Assembly: GCA_016786785.1 (NCBI GenBank)
Contig: JAEUVR010000042.1
Span: 1-60,005 of the forward strand
DNA length: 60,005 bases
From: Chitinophagaceae bacterium
GTDB taxonomy: Bacteria; Bacteroidota; Bacteroidia; Chitinophagales; Chitinophagaceae
Reading direction: 5' to 3'
The notes beneath the pieces are model-generated. The model did not search any database, had not been told where the DNA came from, and worked only from the letters and a program-made list of their open reading frames with translations. This document shows, one piece after another, positions 1 through 9,855 of the stretch (position 1 is its first letter; every line of letters begins with the position of its first letter). Made by a program: the position numbers and the translations under genes.

Positions 1-2
1 AC

Positions 3-770
3 CTTCAGAGTAAACGTTTTACCATGGATGAATCGAAAGGGGCTGTGGGAGCCGGACTTCGGTATGAGCTTACTTCGCGGTTTGCCGTTCATGGCAATCT
101 CCTGTATGCAAAGGTTTCGGGGGATGATAAAAAAAATGAACGTAAGTTAAGGCATCGGAACCTGCATTTTGAAACGAGGATCTTTGAAGGGAACCTGCTG
201 GCGGATTATGCATTGATGGACCCGAGCGAACACCAGATATGGCCATATGTATTTGCAGGGGTTGCCTTATATCATTTTAACCCTTATACCTTTGATACTT
301 TAACAGGAAACAAAGTCTTTTTAAGACCCCTGAGCACGGAAGGGCAGGGACTACCACAGTATCCCGACAGGAAACCCTACAAACTTTACCAGATCGGCAT
401 TCCTTTTGGCGCAGGGTTCCGGATTCGGATCACCGATAATGCCATATTGGGCTATGAGATTGGCATGCGCAAACTGTTTACCGATTATCTCGACGATGTA
501 AGCACAACCTATGTTGACCGCGCCACGCTTTTGGCGGCGCGCGGGCAAAGAGCTGTCGATTATTCTTATCGGGGAGATGAATTAAAAGACGGCGACCCCA
601 ATTATCCCGTTAATACGGCTGTCAGGGGAGGCGCTAAGTATAAAGATTGGTACTATTTTTCTGGTATAACGCTTTCCATAGGTATTTCAGATCTTGAAGG
701 AGGAAAACTAAAGCTCTTTAATAAGAAAAACAATAAAGGAAGCGTCGATTGCCCCAAGAGCGTACTATAA
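3..770 (+). CDS. DUF6089-type outer-membrane beta-barrel protein (5' partial)
   Basis: The frame is open to the left edge, so the start codon and signal peptide lie outside the window; the first ATG inside (position 24) is probably internal. The visible 255 residues alternate hydrophobic and polar positions as in a small beta-barrel. They contain the stretch TEGQGLPQYPDRKPY (about residues 105-120 after the ATG), which I recognise from the DUF6089 family of Bacteroidota outer-membrane proteins, followed by the barrel strand IGIPFGAGFRI. The family has no established function. The tail after the last predicted strand is polar and lysine-rich. A Porin/OmpA-like barrel of another family is the main alternative. 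Confidence 0.75.
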   Translation, partial: LQSKRFTMDESKGAVGAGLRYELTSRFAVHGNLLYAKVSGDDKKNERKLRHRNLHFETRIFEGNLLADYALMDPSEHQIWPYVFAGVALYHFNPYTFDTLTGNKVFLRPLSTEGQGLPQYPDRKPYKLYQIGIPFGAGFRIRITDNAILGYEIGMRKLFTDYLDDVSTTYVDRATLLAARGQRAVDYSYRGDELKDGDPNYPVNTAVRGGAKYKDWYYFSGITLSIGISDLEGGKLKLFNKKNNKGSVDCPKSVL

Positions 771-892
771 ATTACCCTAAAATCAAAGCCGGCGCCCGCT
801 TCATTTGAGGCTTTACCTCTTGCAATACGACATGTCGGCATTGACTGAATCATAGCGGGGGTAGCTCATTCGTTTATTCAGCGCTATAGCGT

Positions 893-900
893 TATTTTTG
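893..900 (+). promoter_or_regulatory. Candidate -7 element for the UbiD-family gene
   Basis: TATTTTTG matches the Bacteroidota -7 consensus TAnnTTTG. It would place the transcript start near 907, twelve bases before the ATG at 919. The -33 TTTG box is poor (TTTA at 873-876, spacing 16). If real, it argues against a TTG start at 898, because that codon sits inside the box. Confidence 0.4.
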
Positions 901-918
901 CATTTCTTAAGAACGCTG

Positions 919-2874
919 ATGGCATACAGAAATCAACAACATTTTATTGAGACCCTTGAGCAGGCCGGCGAGTTGATACGCATCTCGGCTTATGTCGATC
1001 CCCGGCTTGAAATAGCGGAGATCACCGATCGCATGAGCAAAACTTCCGGCGGCGGCAAGGCCCTGCTTTTTGAGAATACAGGATATGATTTTCCCGTGCT
1101 GATGAACGCTTATGGCAGCGAAAAAAGGATGTGCCTTGCCCTCGGCGTTAACCAACTGGACGATACCGCCAGGGAGATCGAAGCCCTTTTTAAATTATTG
1201 TCCGCCCCCAGGGAAGGCATCCTGGATAAACTGAAACTGCTGCCAAAACTCGGACAGTTTGCTTCATGGATGCCCAAAGTAGTAAACAGGAAAGGGGAGT
1301 GCCAGGAAGTGACCATGAAAGAACCGGATATCGCCCGGCTTCCTGTTATTACCTGCTGGCCTAAGGATGGCGGGCCCTTTGTTACGCTTCCTATTATTCA
1401 TACCAAGGATCCTAATACCCAGTCGCGCAACGTGGGCATGTACCGCATGCAGGTATTCGGGCCTACGCTTACCGGGATGCACTGGCATAAACATAAGGTA
1501 AGCGCAAAGCATTTTAATGAGTATAAGAAAATGGGCAAGCGCATGCCCGTTGCCGTTGCGCTTGGCGGCGACCCTGTTTACGCCTATTCCGCTACAGCCC
1601 CTTTGCCGGAGAATGTAGATGAATATATGCTGGCGGGATTCCTGCGAAAGAAGAGCGTAGAGCTGGTGAAATGTATTAGCCAGCCCGGGGTGGAAGTTCC
1701 TGCCGACGCCGATTTTATTATCGAAGGTTATGTTGATCCTTCCGACGACCTGATCTGGGAAGGGCCTTTTGGCGATCATACCGGCTATTATTCTCTGCCC
1801 GACTGGTACCCGCGCTTTCATATCACCGCCATCACCCATAAAAAAAATGCCGTTTATCCGGCGACCATTGTGGGCATCCCTCCGCAGGAAGACGCCTGGT
1901 TGGGGAAAGCCACCGAGCGTATTTTTTTAGCGCCTATTAAAATGACCATGGTTCCGGAGATATTGGATATGGAAATGCCCGTTGAAGGCGTATTCCATAA
2001 CCTGGTGATCGCGAAGATCCATAAGGAATATGCAGGGCAGGGACAGAAAGTAATGAATGCCATGTGGGGAGCCGGCCAGATGATGTTTAACAAAATACTG
2101 GCCCTGGTATCCGCCGGCGGAAACGAAGCTGATGGCAAGGATGGCTATCCTCTATCGGATTATAAGAAACTGGCGCAGGATGTTTTCAGAAATATGAACC
2201 CCGCTACGGATATCTATTTTTCACAGGGGCCCATGGATGTGCTGGACCACAGCTGCAGTAAGCTGGGTTTTGGTGGAAAGATGTGTATCGACGGAACGGT
2301 AAAATTTGAAGAGGAGATTTCAGAAACGGAGAATAGAGCATACCGCCCCATTGCTTTTAACAAGGAGCAAATAGCCGGCGCATTTGAAGAGATAACATCT
2401 ATCAACGACGATCTGCTGAAGATAGATATTCCCTGCCTGATCGTTTCTGTTAAAAAGAACCGGCCCGGCCATGTTCGGGAGCTTCATCAGTTATTGTGCA
2501 TTCGGGAAGAAGCAGAAGGGTTGAAAATGATCCTTTATGTAGAACATACGATTGACGTCAACGATCTTCCTGTCGCCTTATGGCGGTTTTGTAATAACCT
2601 TGATCCTAAGCGCGATAGCATCCTGGCGCAACGCCCGTCAACAACCGATAAAAATAAGTTATTTTCCTGTATGGGCTTCGACGGCACCATCAAAACAAAG
2701 GCATTTGATGGTTTTCATCGGGACTGGCCAAATATCATTGTCGCCGATGACGCTACTATTGGTTCGGTAGACCAGAAATGGAACGATCTGGGCATAGGGC
2801 CATTTATTCCTTCGCCATCATTGAAATATAAAGACCAGATGTATGGGGAAGAGGCGGTTGCGGACAGGATATGA
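919..2874 (+). CDS. UbiD-family decarboxylase (probable menaquinone-pathway enzyme)
   Basis: This 651-residue protein belongs to the prenylated-FMN-dependent UbiD decarboxylases, which remove a carboxylate from aromatic or unsaturated acids in the cytoplasm. The family motif EGPFGDHTGYY starts at E281 and includes acidic residues of the kind used in catalysis. The N-terminal third carries the usual IARLPVITCWPKDGGPF segment. Bacteroidota homologues of this length are usually assigned to menaquinone biosynthesis, which is an inference here because no other men/mqn gene is nearby. The ATG at 919 is chosen over an in-frame TTG at 898 because the latter overlaps a candidate -7 element. It stands alone as a transcription unit. 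Confidence 0.85.
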   Translation: MAYRNQQHFIETLEQAGELIRISAYVDPRLEIAEITDRMSKTSGGGKALLFENTGYDFPVLMNAYGSEKRMCLALGVNQLDDTAREIEALFKLLSAPREGILDKLKLLPKLGQFASWMPKVVNRKGECQEVTMKEPDIARLPVITCWPKDGGPFVTLPIIHTKDPNTQSRNVGMYRMQVFGPTLTGMHWHKHKVSAKHFNEYKKMGKRMPVAVALGGDPVYAYSATAPLPENVDEYMLAGFLRKKSVELVKCISQPGVEVPADADFIIEGYVDPSDDLIWEGPFGDHTGYYSLPDWYPRFHITAITHKKNAVYPATIVGIPPQEDAWLGKATERIFLAPIKMTMVPEILDMEMPVEGVFHNLVIAKIHKEYAGQGQKVMNAMWGAGQMMFNKILALVSAGGNEADGKDGYPLSDYKKLAQDVFRNMNPATDIYFSQGPMDVLDHSCSKLGFGGKMCIDGTVKFEEEISETENRAYRPIAFNKEQIAGAFEEITSINDDLLKIDIPCLIVSVKKNRPGHVRELHQLLCIREEAEGLKMILYVEHTIDVNDLPVALWRFCNNLDPKRDSILAQRPSTTDKNKLFSCMGFDGTIKTKAFDGFHRDWPNIIVADDATIGSVDQKWNDLGIGPFIPSPSLKYKDQMYGEEAVADRI

Positions 2875-2931
2875 TAAACTTAAGTCAGGGGAAACGGCAC
2901 CCTTCCGGTAGATATATAGCAGTTCGCTTAA

Positions 2932-2953
2932 CTCCGACCTGTTGCGGTCGGAG
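2932..2953 (+). terminator. Hairpin after the UbiD-family gene
   Basis: CTCCGACC and GGTCGGAG form a perfect 8-bp stem around the loop TGTTGC, 57 bases after the stop codon. There is no T-tract behind it, so it may be a factor-dependent terminator, a processing site or a dispersed palindrome. Confidence 0.4.
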
Positions 2954-2993
2954 ATAACAATCTGAGATGAGTCATTGTTGACAGAGAGCTGGT

Positions 2994-3023
2994 TTTGACT
3001 TCCGGCTAGAGAGATTAACTTTG
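2994..3023 (+). promoter_or_regulatory. Housekeeping-type promoter for the GumN gene
   Basis: TTTG at 2994-2997 and TAACTTTG at 3016-3023 are separated by 18 bases. This matches the primary-sigma promoter of Bacteroidota (TTTG, 17-23 bases, TAnnTTTG). The transcript would start near 3030, about 60 bases before the ATG at 3092. Confidence 0.6.
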
Positions 3024-3091
3024 TAATAAGAGAAAGATGAGTATTTTTAATTCATCAGCGTGTTTTGGGAGTTAAACCTAAAGCTTATTAA

Positions 3092-4147
3092 ATGCTTACC
3101 AGGAAATTGTTATTGTTTATTTTATCTATTTCCGCGGCATCGTGGGTTTCAGCCCAGGTCAAGAAAGCGGAGACCGATGCAAAAGCCGGCAAGGTTATCC
3201 AGGCAAAAACGAATGCCCCTGCTGCAAAACCTAAATCCGCTTCGCCTGCGGTAAAGTCCGCCAAAGGAAGCCCCGGAGCCGCCTCAAAGCCAGGGAACGC
3301 TGCAACAAAAAAGAAGGAAACAGTCAAGCCGGTAAATCCCAATCACAGCCTGCTATGGGAAGTAAGCGGAGGCGGATTAACGGAGCCTTCTTATGTCTTC
3401 GGGACCATGCACCTGGTATGCGCAGACGAAGCAAAGCTTAGCGCCTCATTAAAAAAAGCGATCAAAGATTGTGGCCAGATCTTTTTTGAGGTAGATATGG
3501 ACGATATTAACCAGGCAATGGGCGGTCTTAAATATGCCCGGATGAACGACGGCCTGAAGCTGTCGGACCTGCTGACCCCGGTGGAGATGGATAGGATCAA
3601 CGCTTATTTTGACCAGCATCGCCCGATCATTCCTTTTGCCATGATGCACCGTTTTAAACCCTATTTTATTACGTCCATGATCGGCGAGGGTATGATGGAC
3701 TGCGCGACAAAAAAGGGGATGGAAGAATTGATCATGCAGGAAAATAAGTTGTACAATAAGGAGATCCTCGGATTGGAGACCATTCAATTCCAAGCGTCTT
3801 TATTTGATTCGATCCCTTATGAAAAACAGGCAAAAGATCTTTTGTTGTATGTTGATAGCATTGAGGGATACCGGAAAATAAACCAGGAAATGTTTGATGT
3901 TTACCGCAGGCAGGACCTGGAGAAAATGGATTCGCTGATTACTAAAAGCGATCCGGGCATGGAGCAATATATGGACATGTTATTGTATAATCGAAATATC
4001 CGCTGGGCCTCGGAAATGACTTTTCATATGCAGCGGATGTCCACCTTATTTGCCGTGGGCGCCGGGCATCTTCCCGGCGAAAGAGGACTGCTCAACCTCC
4101 TGGTTCAGCAGGGATTCACTGTCAAGCCCCTGCCTAATAGGGATTAG
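3092..4147 (+). CDS. TraB/GumN family protein, exported
   Basis: The 351-residue product starts with a Sec signal peptide (residues 1-21, ending WVSAQ). A low-complexity Ala/Lys/Pro linker follows to about residue 75, and then a GumN/TraB domain. Two family signatures are visible: FGTMHL at 103-108 and GAGHLPGERG from G323, whose histidines (H107, H326) are thought to form part of a metal-dependent hydrolase site in the wider TIKI/TraB clan. Its substrate is unknown. The lysine-rich linker suggests that the domain is held away from a membrane or the peptidoglycan. A textbook promoter lies upstream and the RND operon converges from the right, so the gene is probably monocistronic. Confidence 0.85.
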   Translation: MLTRKLLLFILSISAASWVSAQVKKAETDAKAGKVIQAKTNAPAAKPKSASPAVKSAKGSPGAASKPGNAATKKKETVKPVNPNHSLLWEVSGGGLTEPSYVFGTMHLVCADEAKLSASLKKAIKDCGQIFFEVDMDDINQAMGGLKYARMNDGLKLSDLLTPVEMDRINAYFDQHRPIIPFAMMHRFKPYFITSMIGEGMMDCATKKGMEELIMQENKLYNKEILGLETIQFQASLFDSIPYEKQAKDLLLYVDSIEGYRKINQEMFDVYRRQDLEKMDSLITKSDPGMEQYMDMLLYNRNIRWASEMTFHMQRMSTLFAVGAGHLPGERGLLNLLVQQGFTVKPLPNRD

Positions 4148-4235
4148 CTTGAACGATGTTTATCTAACCTTTTCATAGATAGAAGAGCGATCCAGTAGGA
4201 TATCGGATTAAACCGATCAGGGTTGCCCCCTAAAT

Positions 4236-5540
4236 TTAAAATACCCCTTTTAATCTGAATAACTCCGTTTCGGCAAGTTTGGTATTGTATCTGGCGGCAA
4301 TAAGCCGGTTATACGCGTCTTCAAGGCTTATCTGCGCCTCCCTTAATTCAAGATAGGTGGATACGCCCTGGCGGAATCTTTCCAGCGCGATGAATACGTT
4401 CTCCTTTGCCAGCGATATATTCTCCTCTTCCAGTTGCAATGCTTTTTTCTGGTATTGATAGTCCTTGTAAGCATTGTTGATGGATACATCCATCTGGCGC
4501 TGCTGATTGTCGTACGATAGCTGCCGGTACTGGATTTCAAGACCCGCCTGTTTGATCAGCCTCCGGGTATTAAAACCGGTAAGCAGGGGTACGGATGCCG
4601 ATACGCCATAATTCAGCCCCTTGGTCATGTTGAAAATGGGTTGGAATTCGGGGTTTATTACCGAGGCATTGTTCACCCTTCCGAAATTATACGCAGAGTT
4701 AAAAGAAAGCTTTGGCCACAATTCAGCCTTGCGTTCTTTGAGAGAGAGTTCGGCAATACCGATATTCTTTTTTGCGGCCAGCAAAGCCGGGTTTACCTGT
4801 TCAATGCCCGAACGGATACTGTCGTACTGAATACCAAGGTGCAGGGGAATGCTATCGCTGACCTCGTATTCCGCCTGCGCAGGCATAGCGGTAAGTTGAT
4901 TTAAGGTTTCTTTTAACTGGGCGATCAGCGTTTCCTGCAATAGCCGGGAGGCTTTTTGCGCGTTAAGGTCTACCCGCGCCTGGAGCAGTTCTGGCTTGCT
5001 TCCCATTCCGACGGAGAGCTTTTTATCGGCAAGCTTTACTCTTTCTTCATTGATGGAAATGAGTTCGTCTATTGCTTTTAGTTGTTGTTTCTGCCTAACG
5101 ATATTATAGTAGTTGGCAATGATGGCGGCAATGGAATTGACCGCCTGGGTTTTTACGTTGAGCTCTCCGAGCCCCCTGAGTTCATCAAGCCTGGCCTTGG
5201 TCGCGAACATTTTCAGTCCGTCAAAGACTGTCCAGTTCAGGTTCACGGCGGCGGTAAGGTTGCCGGAGGACACATTGGCCTTTCTTTTTCTTCCATCTAA
5301 GAAGTCCTGCTGGGAATTATTCCTGTTCCATACCTTTCCTGCGCTGCCTTCGAGCTGCGGAAGGAAAGCGCCATTGGCATATTGGTAATCTATGGCCAGC
5401 GCTTCGGCTTCATTCTTTGCCAGCAGGATATCATAGTTGTTTTTTAATCCTGCGGCGATGGCTTCCTCAACGGATAAAACAGGCTGCCCCTGCGCCTGGA
5501 TGAAACATAGTATGGGTATGACAGTTAGGATCCTTCTCAT
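4236..5540 (-). CDS. TolC-family outer-membrane efflux channel
   Basis: A 434-residue channel protein and the third gene of the efflux operon. Residues 1-18 form a signal peptide (MRRILTVIPILCFIQAQG). The rest shows the duplicated TolC pattern of long alpha-helical hairpins and short strand pairs, with the typical C-terminal segment containing YLELREAQISLEDAYNRL. It should form the outer-membrane duct for the adaptor and pump encoded just upstream; the pump stop codon is 13 bases before this start. An in-frame ATG at 5582 would overlap the pump gene and put 14 polar residues before the signal peptide, so the internal ATG at 5540 is preferred. Confidence 0.87.
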   Translation of the reverse strand: MRRILTVIPILCFIQAQGQPVLSVEEAIAAGLKNNYDILLAKNEAEALAIDYQYANGAFLPQLEGSAGKVWNRNNSQQDFLDGRKRKANVSSGNLTAAVNLNWTVFDGLKMFATKARLDELRGLGELNVKTQAVNSIAAIIANYYNIVRQKQQLKAIDELISINEERVKLADKKLSVGMGSKPELLQARVDLNAQKASRLLQETLIAQLKETLNQLTAMPAQAEYEVSDSIPLHLGIQYDSIRSGIEQVNPALLAAKKNIGIAELSLKERKAELWPKLSFNSAYNFGRVNNASVINPEFQPIFNMTKGLNYGVSASVPLLTGFNTRRLIKQAGLEIQYRQLSYDNQQRQMDVSINNAYKDYQYQKKALQLEEENISLAKENVFIALERFRQGVSTYLELREAQISLEDAYNRLIAARYNTKLAETELFRLKGVF

Positions 5541-5553
5541 TAGCTTAAAAAAT

Positions 5554-8500
5554 TTATGCCCTGTGCGATTCGATCTCGTCAAGCATTTCCATGCCGGTTT
5601 TTTTCTTTTTACGGGAAAGGAAAGAATACATGGCAGGAATCACAAATAAGGTTAATACCAGCGAAAACAGGATGCCGCCGACAATCACAATACCCAGGGG
5701 GATCCTGCTGGTAGCGGCTGCGCCCAGCGATAAGGCTATGGGCAGGGCGCCCAGCGACATGGTCAGGCTGGTCATCAGTATGGGCCGCAAACGAGCGGTG
5801 GCGGCTTCTATCACGGCGGTATGCTTGTTCATTCCCGCGTTTTGTTTCTGGTTAGCGAACTCCACGATCAGGATGCCATTCTTGGTTACTAGTCCGATCA
5901 GCATGATCATGCCGATCTGGGAAAAGATATTCAACGTCTGGTCGAATATCCATAATGAAAGGATAGCTCCGGCAATCGCCAGCGGAACGGTGATCATGAT
6001 CACAAAAGGATCGATAAAACTTTCAAACTGCGCGGCCAAAGCCAGGAAGATAAGGATCAACGCCAGTATGAAGGCGAAGGCGGTATTGCCCGAGCTCTCT
6101 GCAAAATCCCTGGAGGAGCCGGATAAGGAGGTGGCAAAGGATTCGTCGAGCGTACGGGAAGCGATATCTTCCATTGCTTTGATGCCATCGCCGATCGTTT
6201 GTCCTGGGGCCAGCCCTGCGGAGATGGTGGCGGATTTATACCGGTTAAAATGAAAAATAGTCGGAGGCGTGGTCTCGTCTGAAATGCTCACCACGTTATC
6301 CAGCGGAATGATCTCATTGCGGTTGTTGCGTACATAGATATTTTTCAGGTCGGTGGGATCGTCTCTCTCGTTGCGCGCTACCTGGCCCAATACCTGGTAT
6401 TGCTTTCCTTCCTTGATAAAATAGCCGAGCCGTCGATTGCTCAGCGCAAGTTGCAGGGTCTGCGAAATATCTCCTACGGTGATGCCCAGCTCGCTGGCTT
6501 TCAGCCGGTCGATATTTATTTTTAATTCCGGTTTGTTGAACTTGAGATCCGCGTCAACGCCGTTAAAGACCGGGCTTTTATCTGCCTCTTCTAAGAAATG
6601 GGGCAGGGCTTCGGCGATCTTATGAAAGTCGTTGTTTTGGATCACAAACTGCACGGGCAGTCCTCCTCTTCGGTTTACGGAGATCGTTTGTTCTTCTATC
6701 ACAAAAGCTCTTCCTTCCGGAAACCGTTTCAGGTTCCTGCTGACCATATTGACGATCTCTTTCTGCGAACGTTCCCTTTCGGATGGATCTACCAGCGTGA
6801 TTCGTATAAAGGCGGAGTTTGCCGCGCCCATCCCGGAATTGTTCGGGGAAACTACGCTCAGCACCGTTTTGCCTTCCGGCACCGAGTCCATGATAAACTG
6901 CGATAGCCGGTCGACATATTTTTCCATATAGTCAAACGCCGTTCCTTCCGGAGCCGTGATCTGTAAACGGAACTGGCTTCTGTCTTCCATAGGCGCCAGT
7001 TCGGACGGCGTGTTCCTGCCGATGAAATAGATGATGGCAAAACAAATGCCTACTATGACCAGGGCCAGCCAACGCGCAGACATGAATTGTTTGAGCAAAG
7101 CATGATAGCCGTTTTCCAGGCCGCGAAAAAAAGGTTCCGTTTTGCGGTAGAACCAGGAATGTTTATGCGTTTTGCGCGTCAGCTTGACATTTAGCACAGG
7201 CGTTAGCGTTAGCGACACAAACGCCGAGATCAGTACGGCGCCGGCGACCACGATGCCGAATTCGCGGAACAGCCGGCCCACGAATCCCTGGAGGAAAATG
7301 ATAGGCAGAAAGATAACGGCCAGCGTGATGGAGGTTGCGATAACGGCAAAATAGATCTCTTTAGACCCCTCTTTGGCGGCCTGGTATTTCTCCATGCCCG
7401 CTTCCATTTTTTTGTAAATATTTTCCGTTACCACGATGCCGTCGTCTACCACCAGGCCGGTGGCCAGCACTATGCCCAACAGTGTAAGCACGTTGATGGT
7501 AAAGCCGCTGAGGTACATGATAAAAAACGCGCCGACCAGGGCGACCGGAATATCGATCAGCGGACGTAGAGCGATCAGCCAATCGCGGAAAAAAAGATAG
7601 ATCACCAGCACCACCAGCACAAAAGCGATGATCAGCGTTTCTTCCACTTCCAAAATGGATTTTTTGATAAAAGCGGTCTGATCCAGCGCTATGCCCAGTT
7701 TCAGGTCGTCGGGAATATCTTTTTTCAAATCTTCCAGGCGTTTGTAAAACTCATCGGCAATAGAAACATAATTGGATCCGGGCTGCGGGGTGATCGCCAG
7801 CGCGATCATGGGTATCCGGCTTTCTTTTAAAATGGTCTCTTCATTTTCCGGGCCTAAAACAGCTTCCCCGATTTGTTTAAGACGGATATCGCTGCCGTTT
7901 ACATTTTTAATGATAACATTGTTAAAGTCTTCTTCCGTAGAGAGCCGTCCAAAAGTGCGGACGGAAAGTTCGGTGGCATTGCCCGCGATCTTTCCCGAAG
8001 GCAGTTCAACATTTTCCCGGGCAAGCGCGGCTTCCACATCGCTTACCGTCAGGTTATAAGCGCTCAGCCGGGAAGGATCGAACCAGATCCTCATTGCATA
8101 TCGTTTTTCTCCCCAGATCCTGATATAAGCTACGCCGGGAATGGTCTGCAGGCGTTCTACCAGCACGTTATTGGCATACTCCGTAATCTGCAGCTGGTTG
8201 CGGGTATCGCTTTGCACCGTCATCGCAATGATCGACTCCGAGCTGGCGTCGGCCTTGGATACCACGGGGGGCGCATCCAGGTCTTTCGGAAGCGAACGCG
8301 AAGCTTCCGATACCTTGTCGCGCACATCATTGGCCGCCGCTTCTAAGTCGATGCTCAGGTCGAACTCCACATTGATATTGCTATTGCCCTGGCTGCTGAA
8401 GGAAGTAATGTTTTTGATCCCGGCGATCCCATTAATGGCTTTTTCAAGCGGTTCTGTTATCTGCGATTCTATGATGTCGGCATTGGCTCCGGGATAGGAA

Positions 8501-8646
8501 GTGCGCACATTGATATTGGGAGGATCTATCGCCGGATAGTCCCTGATCCCCAGGAAGGTGAAGCCGATGATCCCGAACAACACAATGATGATATTCATTA
8601 CTGTTGCGAGAACCGGCCTTCGTAAACTTAATTCCGAAATATTCAT
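5554..8646 (-). CDS. RND efflux pump, HAE1 (AcrB-like) family
   Basis: At 1030 residues this is a full-length inner-membrane RND transporter that exports drugs or lipophilic compounds using the proton gradient. The N-terminus (ISELSLRRPVLATVMN) is typical of HAE1 pumps. Two repeats of six transmembrane helices with large periplasmic loops are visible. The proton-relay aspartates sit in TM4 at D401-D402 (motif VVDDGIVVTENI). The C-terminus ends in a short basic tail (SRKKKKTGMEML). It lies between an adaptor (43-base gap) and a TolC channel (13-base gap), so all three parts of a tripartite pump are made from one transcript. The substrate cannot be told from sequence. Confidence 0.93.
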   Translation of the reverse strand: MNISELSLRRPVLATVMNIIIVLFGIIGFTFLGIRDYPAIDPPNINVRTSYPGANADIIESQITEPLEKAINGIAGIKNITSFSSQGNSNINVEFDLSIDLEAAANDVRDKVSEASRSLPKDLDAPPVVSKADASSESIIAMTVQSDTRNQLQITEYANNVLVERLQTIPGVAYIRIWGEKRYAMRIWFDPSRLSAYNLTVSDVEAALARENVELPSGKIAGNATELSVRTFGRLSTEEDFNNVIIKNVNGSDIRLKQIGEAVLGPENEETILKESRIPMIALAITPQPGSNYVSIADEFYKRLEDLKKDIPDDLKLGIALDQTAFIKKSILEVEETLIIAFVLVVLVIYLFFRDWLIALRPLIDIPVALVGAFFIMYLSGFTINVLTLLGIVLATGLVVDDGIVVTENIYKKMEAGMEKYQAAKEGSKEIYFAVIATSITLAVIFLPIIFLQGFVGRLFREFGIVVAGAVLISAFVSLTLTPVLNVKLTRKTHKHSWFYRKTEPFFRGLENGYHALLKQFMSARWLALVIVGICFAIIYFIGRNTPSELAPMEDRSQFRLQITAPEGTAFDYMEKYVDRLSQFIMDSVPEGKTVLSVVSPNNSGMGAANSAFIRITLVDPSERERSQKEIVNMVSRNLKRFPEGRAFVIEEQTISVNRRGGLPVQFVIQNNDFHKIAEALPHFLEEADKSPVFNGVDADLKFNKPELKINIDRLKASELGITVGDISQTLQLALSNRRLGYFIKEGKQYQVLGQVARNERDDPTDLKNIYVRNNRNEIIPLDNVVSISDETTPPTIFHFNRYKSATISAGLAPGQTIGDGIKAMEDIASRTLDESFATSLSGSSRDFAESSGNTAFAFILALILIFLALAAQFESFIDPFVIMITVPLAIAGAILSLWIFDQTLNIFSQIGMIMLIGLVTKNGILIVEFANQKQNAGMNKHTAVIEAATARLRPILMTSLTMSLGALPIALSLGAAATSRIPLGIVIVGGILFSLVLTLFVIPAMYSFLSRKKKKTGMEMLDEIESHRA

Positions 8647-8689
8647 GCGCCGTTGAATGTTTTAATCCAGGTATGGTAAATATTATGCG

Positions 8690-9766
8690 TTATTCTACTT
8701 TGGTAAGGCTGATCCGGCTCTCGGGTCTTATGGCCAGCAAGGCGGTAGTAATGACCGTGTCGCCCGCTTTCAACCCGTCTGCGATCTCTATAAAACTGGA
8801 GTCTCTTAAACCGGTAGCGACTACCTTAAATTCTACGGCGCCGCCATGATATAAAATAACGCGTTTGTCTCTTGCCTGCGGAATGACCGCTTGCGTAGGG
8901 ATCACCAGCGACTGATCATTTTTCCCCATCTGGAGCAACACTTTTGCAAACCCGCCCGGCACAAGATCCGGATGATTGCTTTTCACGATCCCTCTTACTT
9001 TAAGGCTCCTGGTATTGGATTCGATAATTGTCGCGGCTGCCTGAACAGTCGCGGTAAACTCCTGGTTCATCCCGTCAATGGTAAACTTGACCGTCTTGCC
9101 TGGTCTCATGCTTGCGCTGTATTTTTCCGGCACGGTAAACTCCAGTTTGAGATTATCCACCTGGCTTATGGTGGTCAGGATATCAGCGGGCGTCACATAA
9201 GCGCCTGGACTTATATTTCTTAAACCTATCCGTCCATGGTAAGGAGCGCGGATCTGCGTTTTGGCGATATCTACTTTTACCAATTCGATGTCGGCCTTCA
9301 GGTTGTTTACGCTTAGTTCGCTAAGATCGTATTCCTGTTGGCTGATGCCATTTATTTTGAGCAGTTCATTTTGCCGTTCTGCGGTTTTCTGGGCGATAGA
9401 AAGCTGAACCTCTAATTTTTTGAGCTGCGCCTGAAGGTCTTCATCAAATAACCTTACCAGCAAGAGGCCTTTCTGCGCCATTTGTCCTTCAGGGATATTT
9501 ATTTCCACTACGCGGCCTGATATTTCCGGGCGGATATCCGTAGTCTCAAAAGGCAACAGGGTTCCCGGCACGGAGATGTTTTCAGCCAATGCCCTTGCTT
9601 TTACGATAAAACCTTCTGCCGGCAATGCTTCATTAGACAATTTTGACCGGTTCGATCCGGTCCCGGGCGCCTTTATTTTATCTTTTTTCTCTCCACAGGA
9701 TACCAGGATCAGGGCCAGTAAACATGCAGGAACAATTGCCAGGTTCTTTATATTTAACGCCATCAT
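8690..9766 (-). CDS. RND efflux periplasmic adaptor (membrane fusion protein), lipoprotein
   Basis: A 358-residue membrane fusion protein and first gene of the efflux operon. The signal peptide ends in the lipobox LVSC with C24 as the lipidated residue, so it is anchored by lipid, probably on the periplasmic face of the inner membrane. In order follow a barrel-sandwich half, an alpha-hairpin (about residues 105-150, rich in Gln, Leu and Glu), the second lipoyl half with IRAPYHGRIG, and a beta-barrel and C-terminal domain containing VVATGLRDSSFIEIADGLKAGD. It should link the pump and the TolC-like channel. Two ATGs are adjacent at the start (9766 and 9763). Confidence 0.92.
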   Translation of the reverse strand: MMALNIKNLAIVPACLLALILVSCGEKKDKIKAPGTGSNRSKLSNEALPAEGFIVKARALAENISVPGTLLPFETTDIRPEISGRVVEINIPEGQMAQKGLLLVRLFDEDLQAQLKKLEVQLSIAQKTAERQNELLKINGISQQEYDLSELSVNNLKADIELVKVDIAKTQIRAPYHGRIGLRNISPGAYVTPADILTTISQVDNLKLEFTVPEKYSASMRPGKTVKFTIDGMNQEFTATVQAAATIIESNTRSLKVRGIVKSNHPDLVPGGFAKVLLQMGKNDQSLVIPTQAVIPQARDKRVILYHGGAVEFKVVATGLRDSSFIEIADGLKAGDTVITTALLAIRPESRISLTKVE

Positions 9767-9855
9767 GAGGAAATTCTGTCTTAAAATTAATGGTTTAACA
9801 CCGTATAATCCGATATAAGACGTTTTAATGGTAGCTAACCTTCGGCAGGTTAATA

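Noticed and set aside
1264-1839. 191-codon minus-strand frame inside the UbiD-family gene
   Set aside because: Shadow of a well-conserved coding sequence on the plus strand; composition rich in Arg, His and Pro as expected from antisense of GC-biased codons.
5591-6253. 220-codon plus-strand frame inside the RND pump gene
   Set aside because: Antisense to transmembrane segments of a complete RND pump; no independent start signal or family feature.
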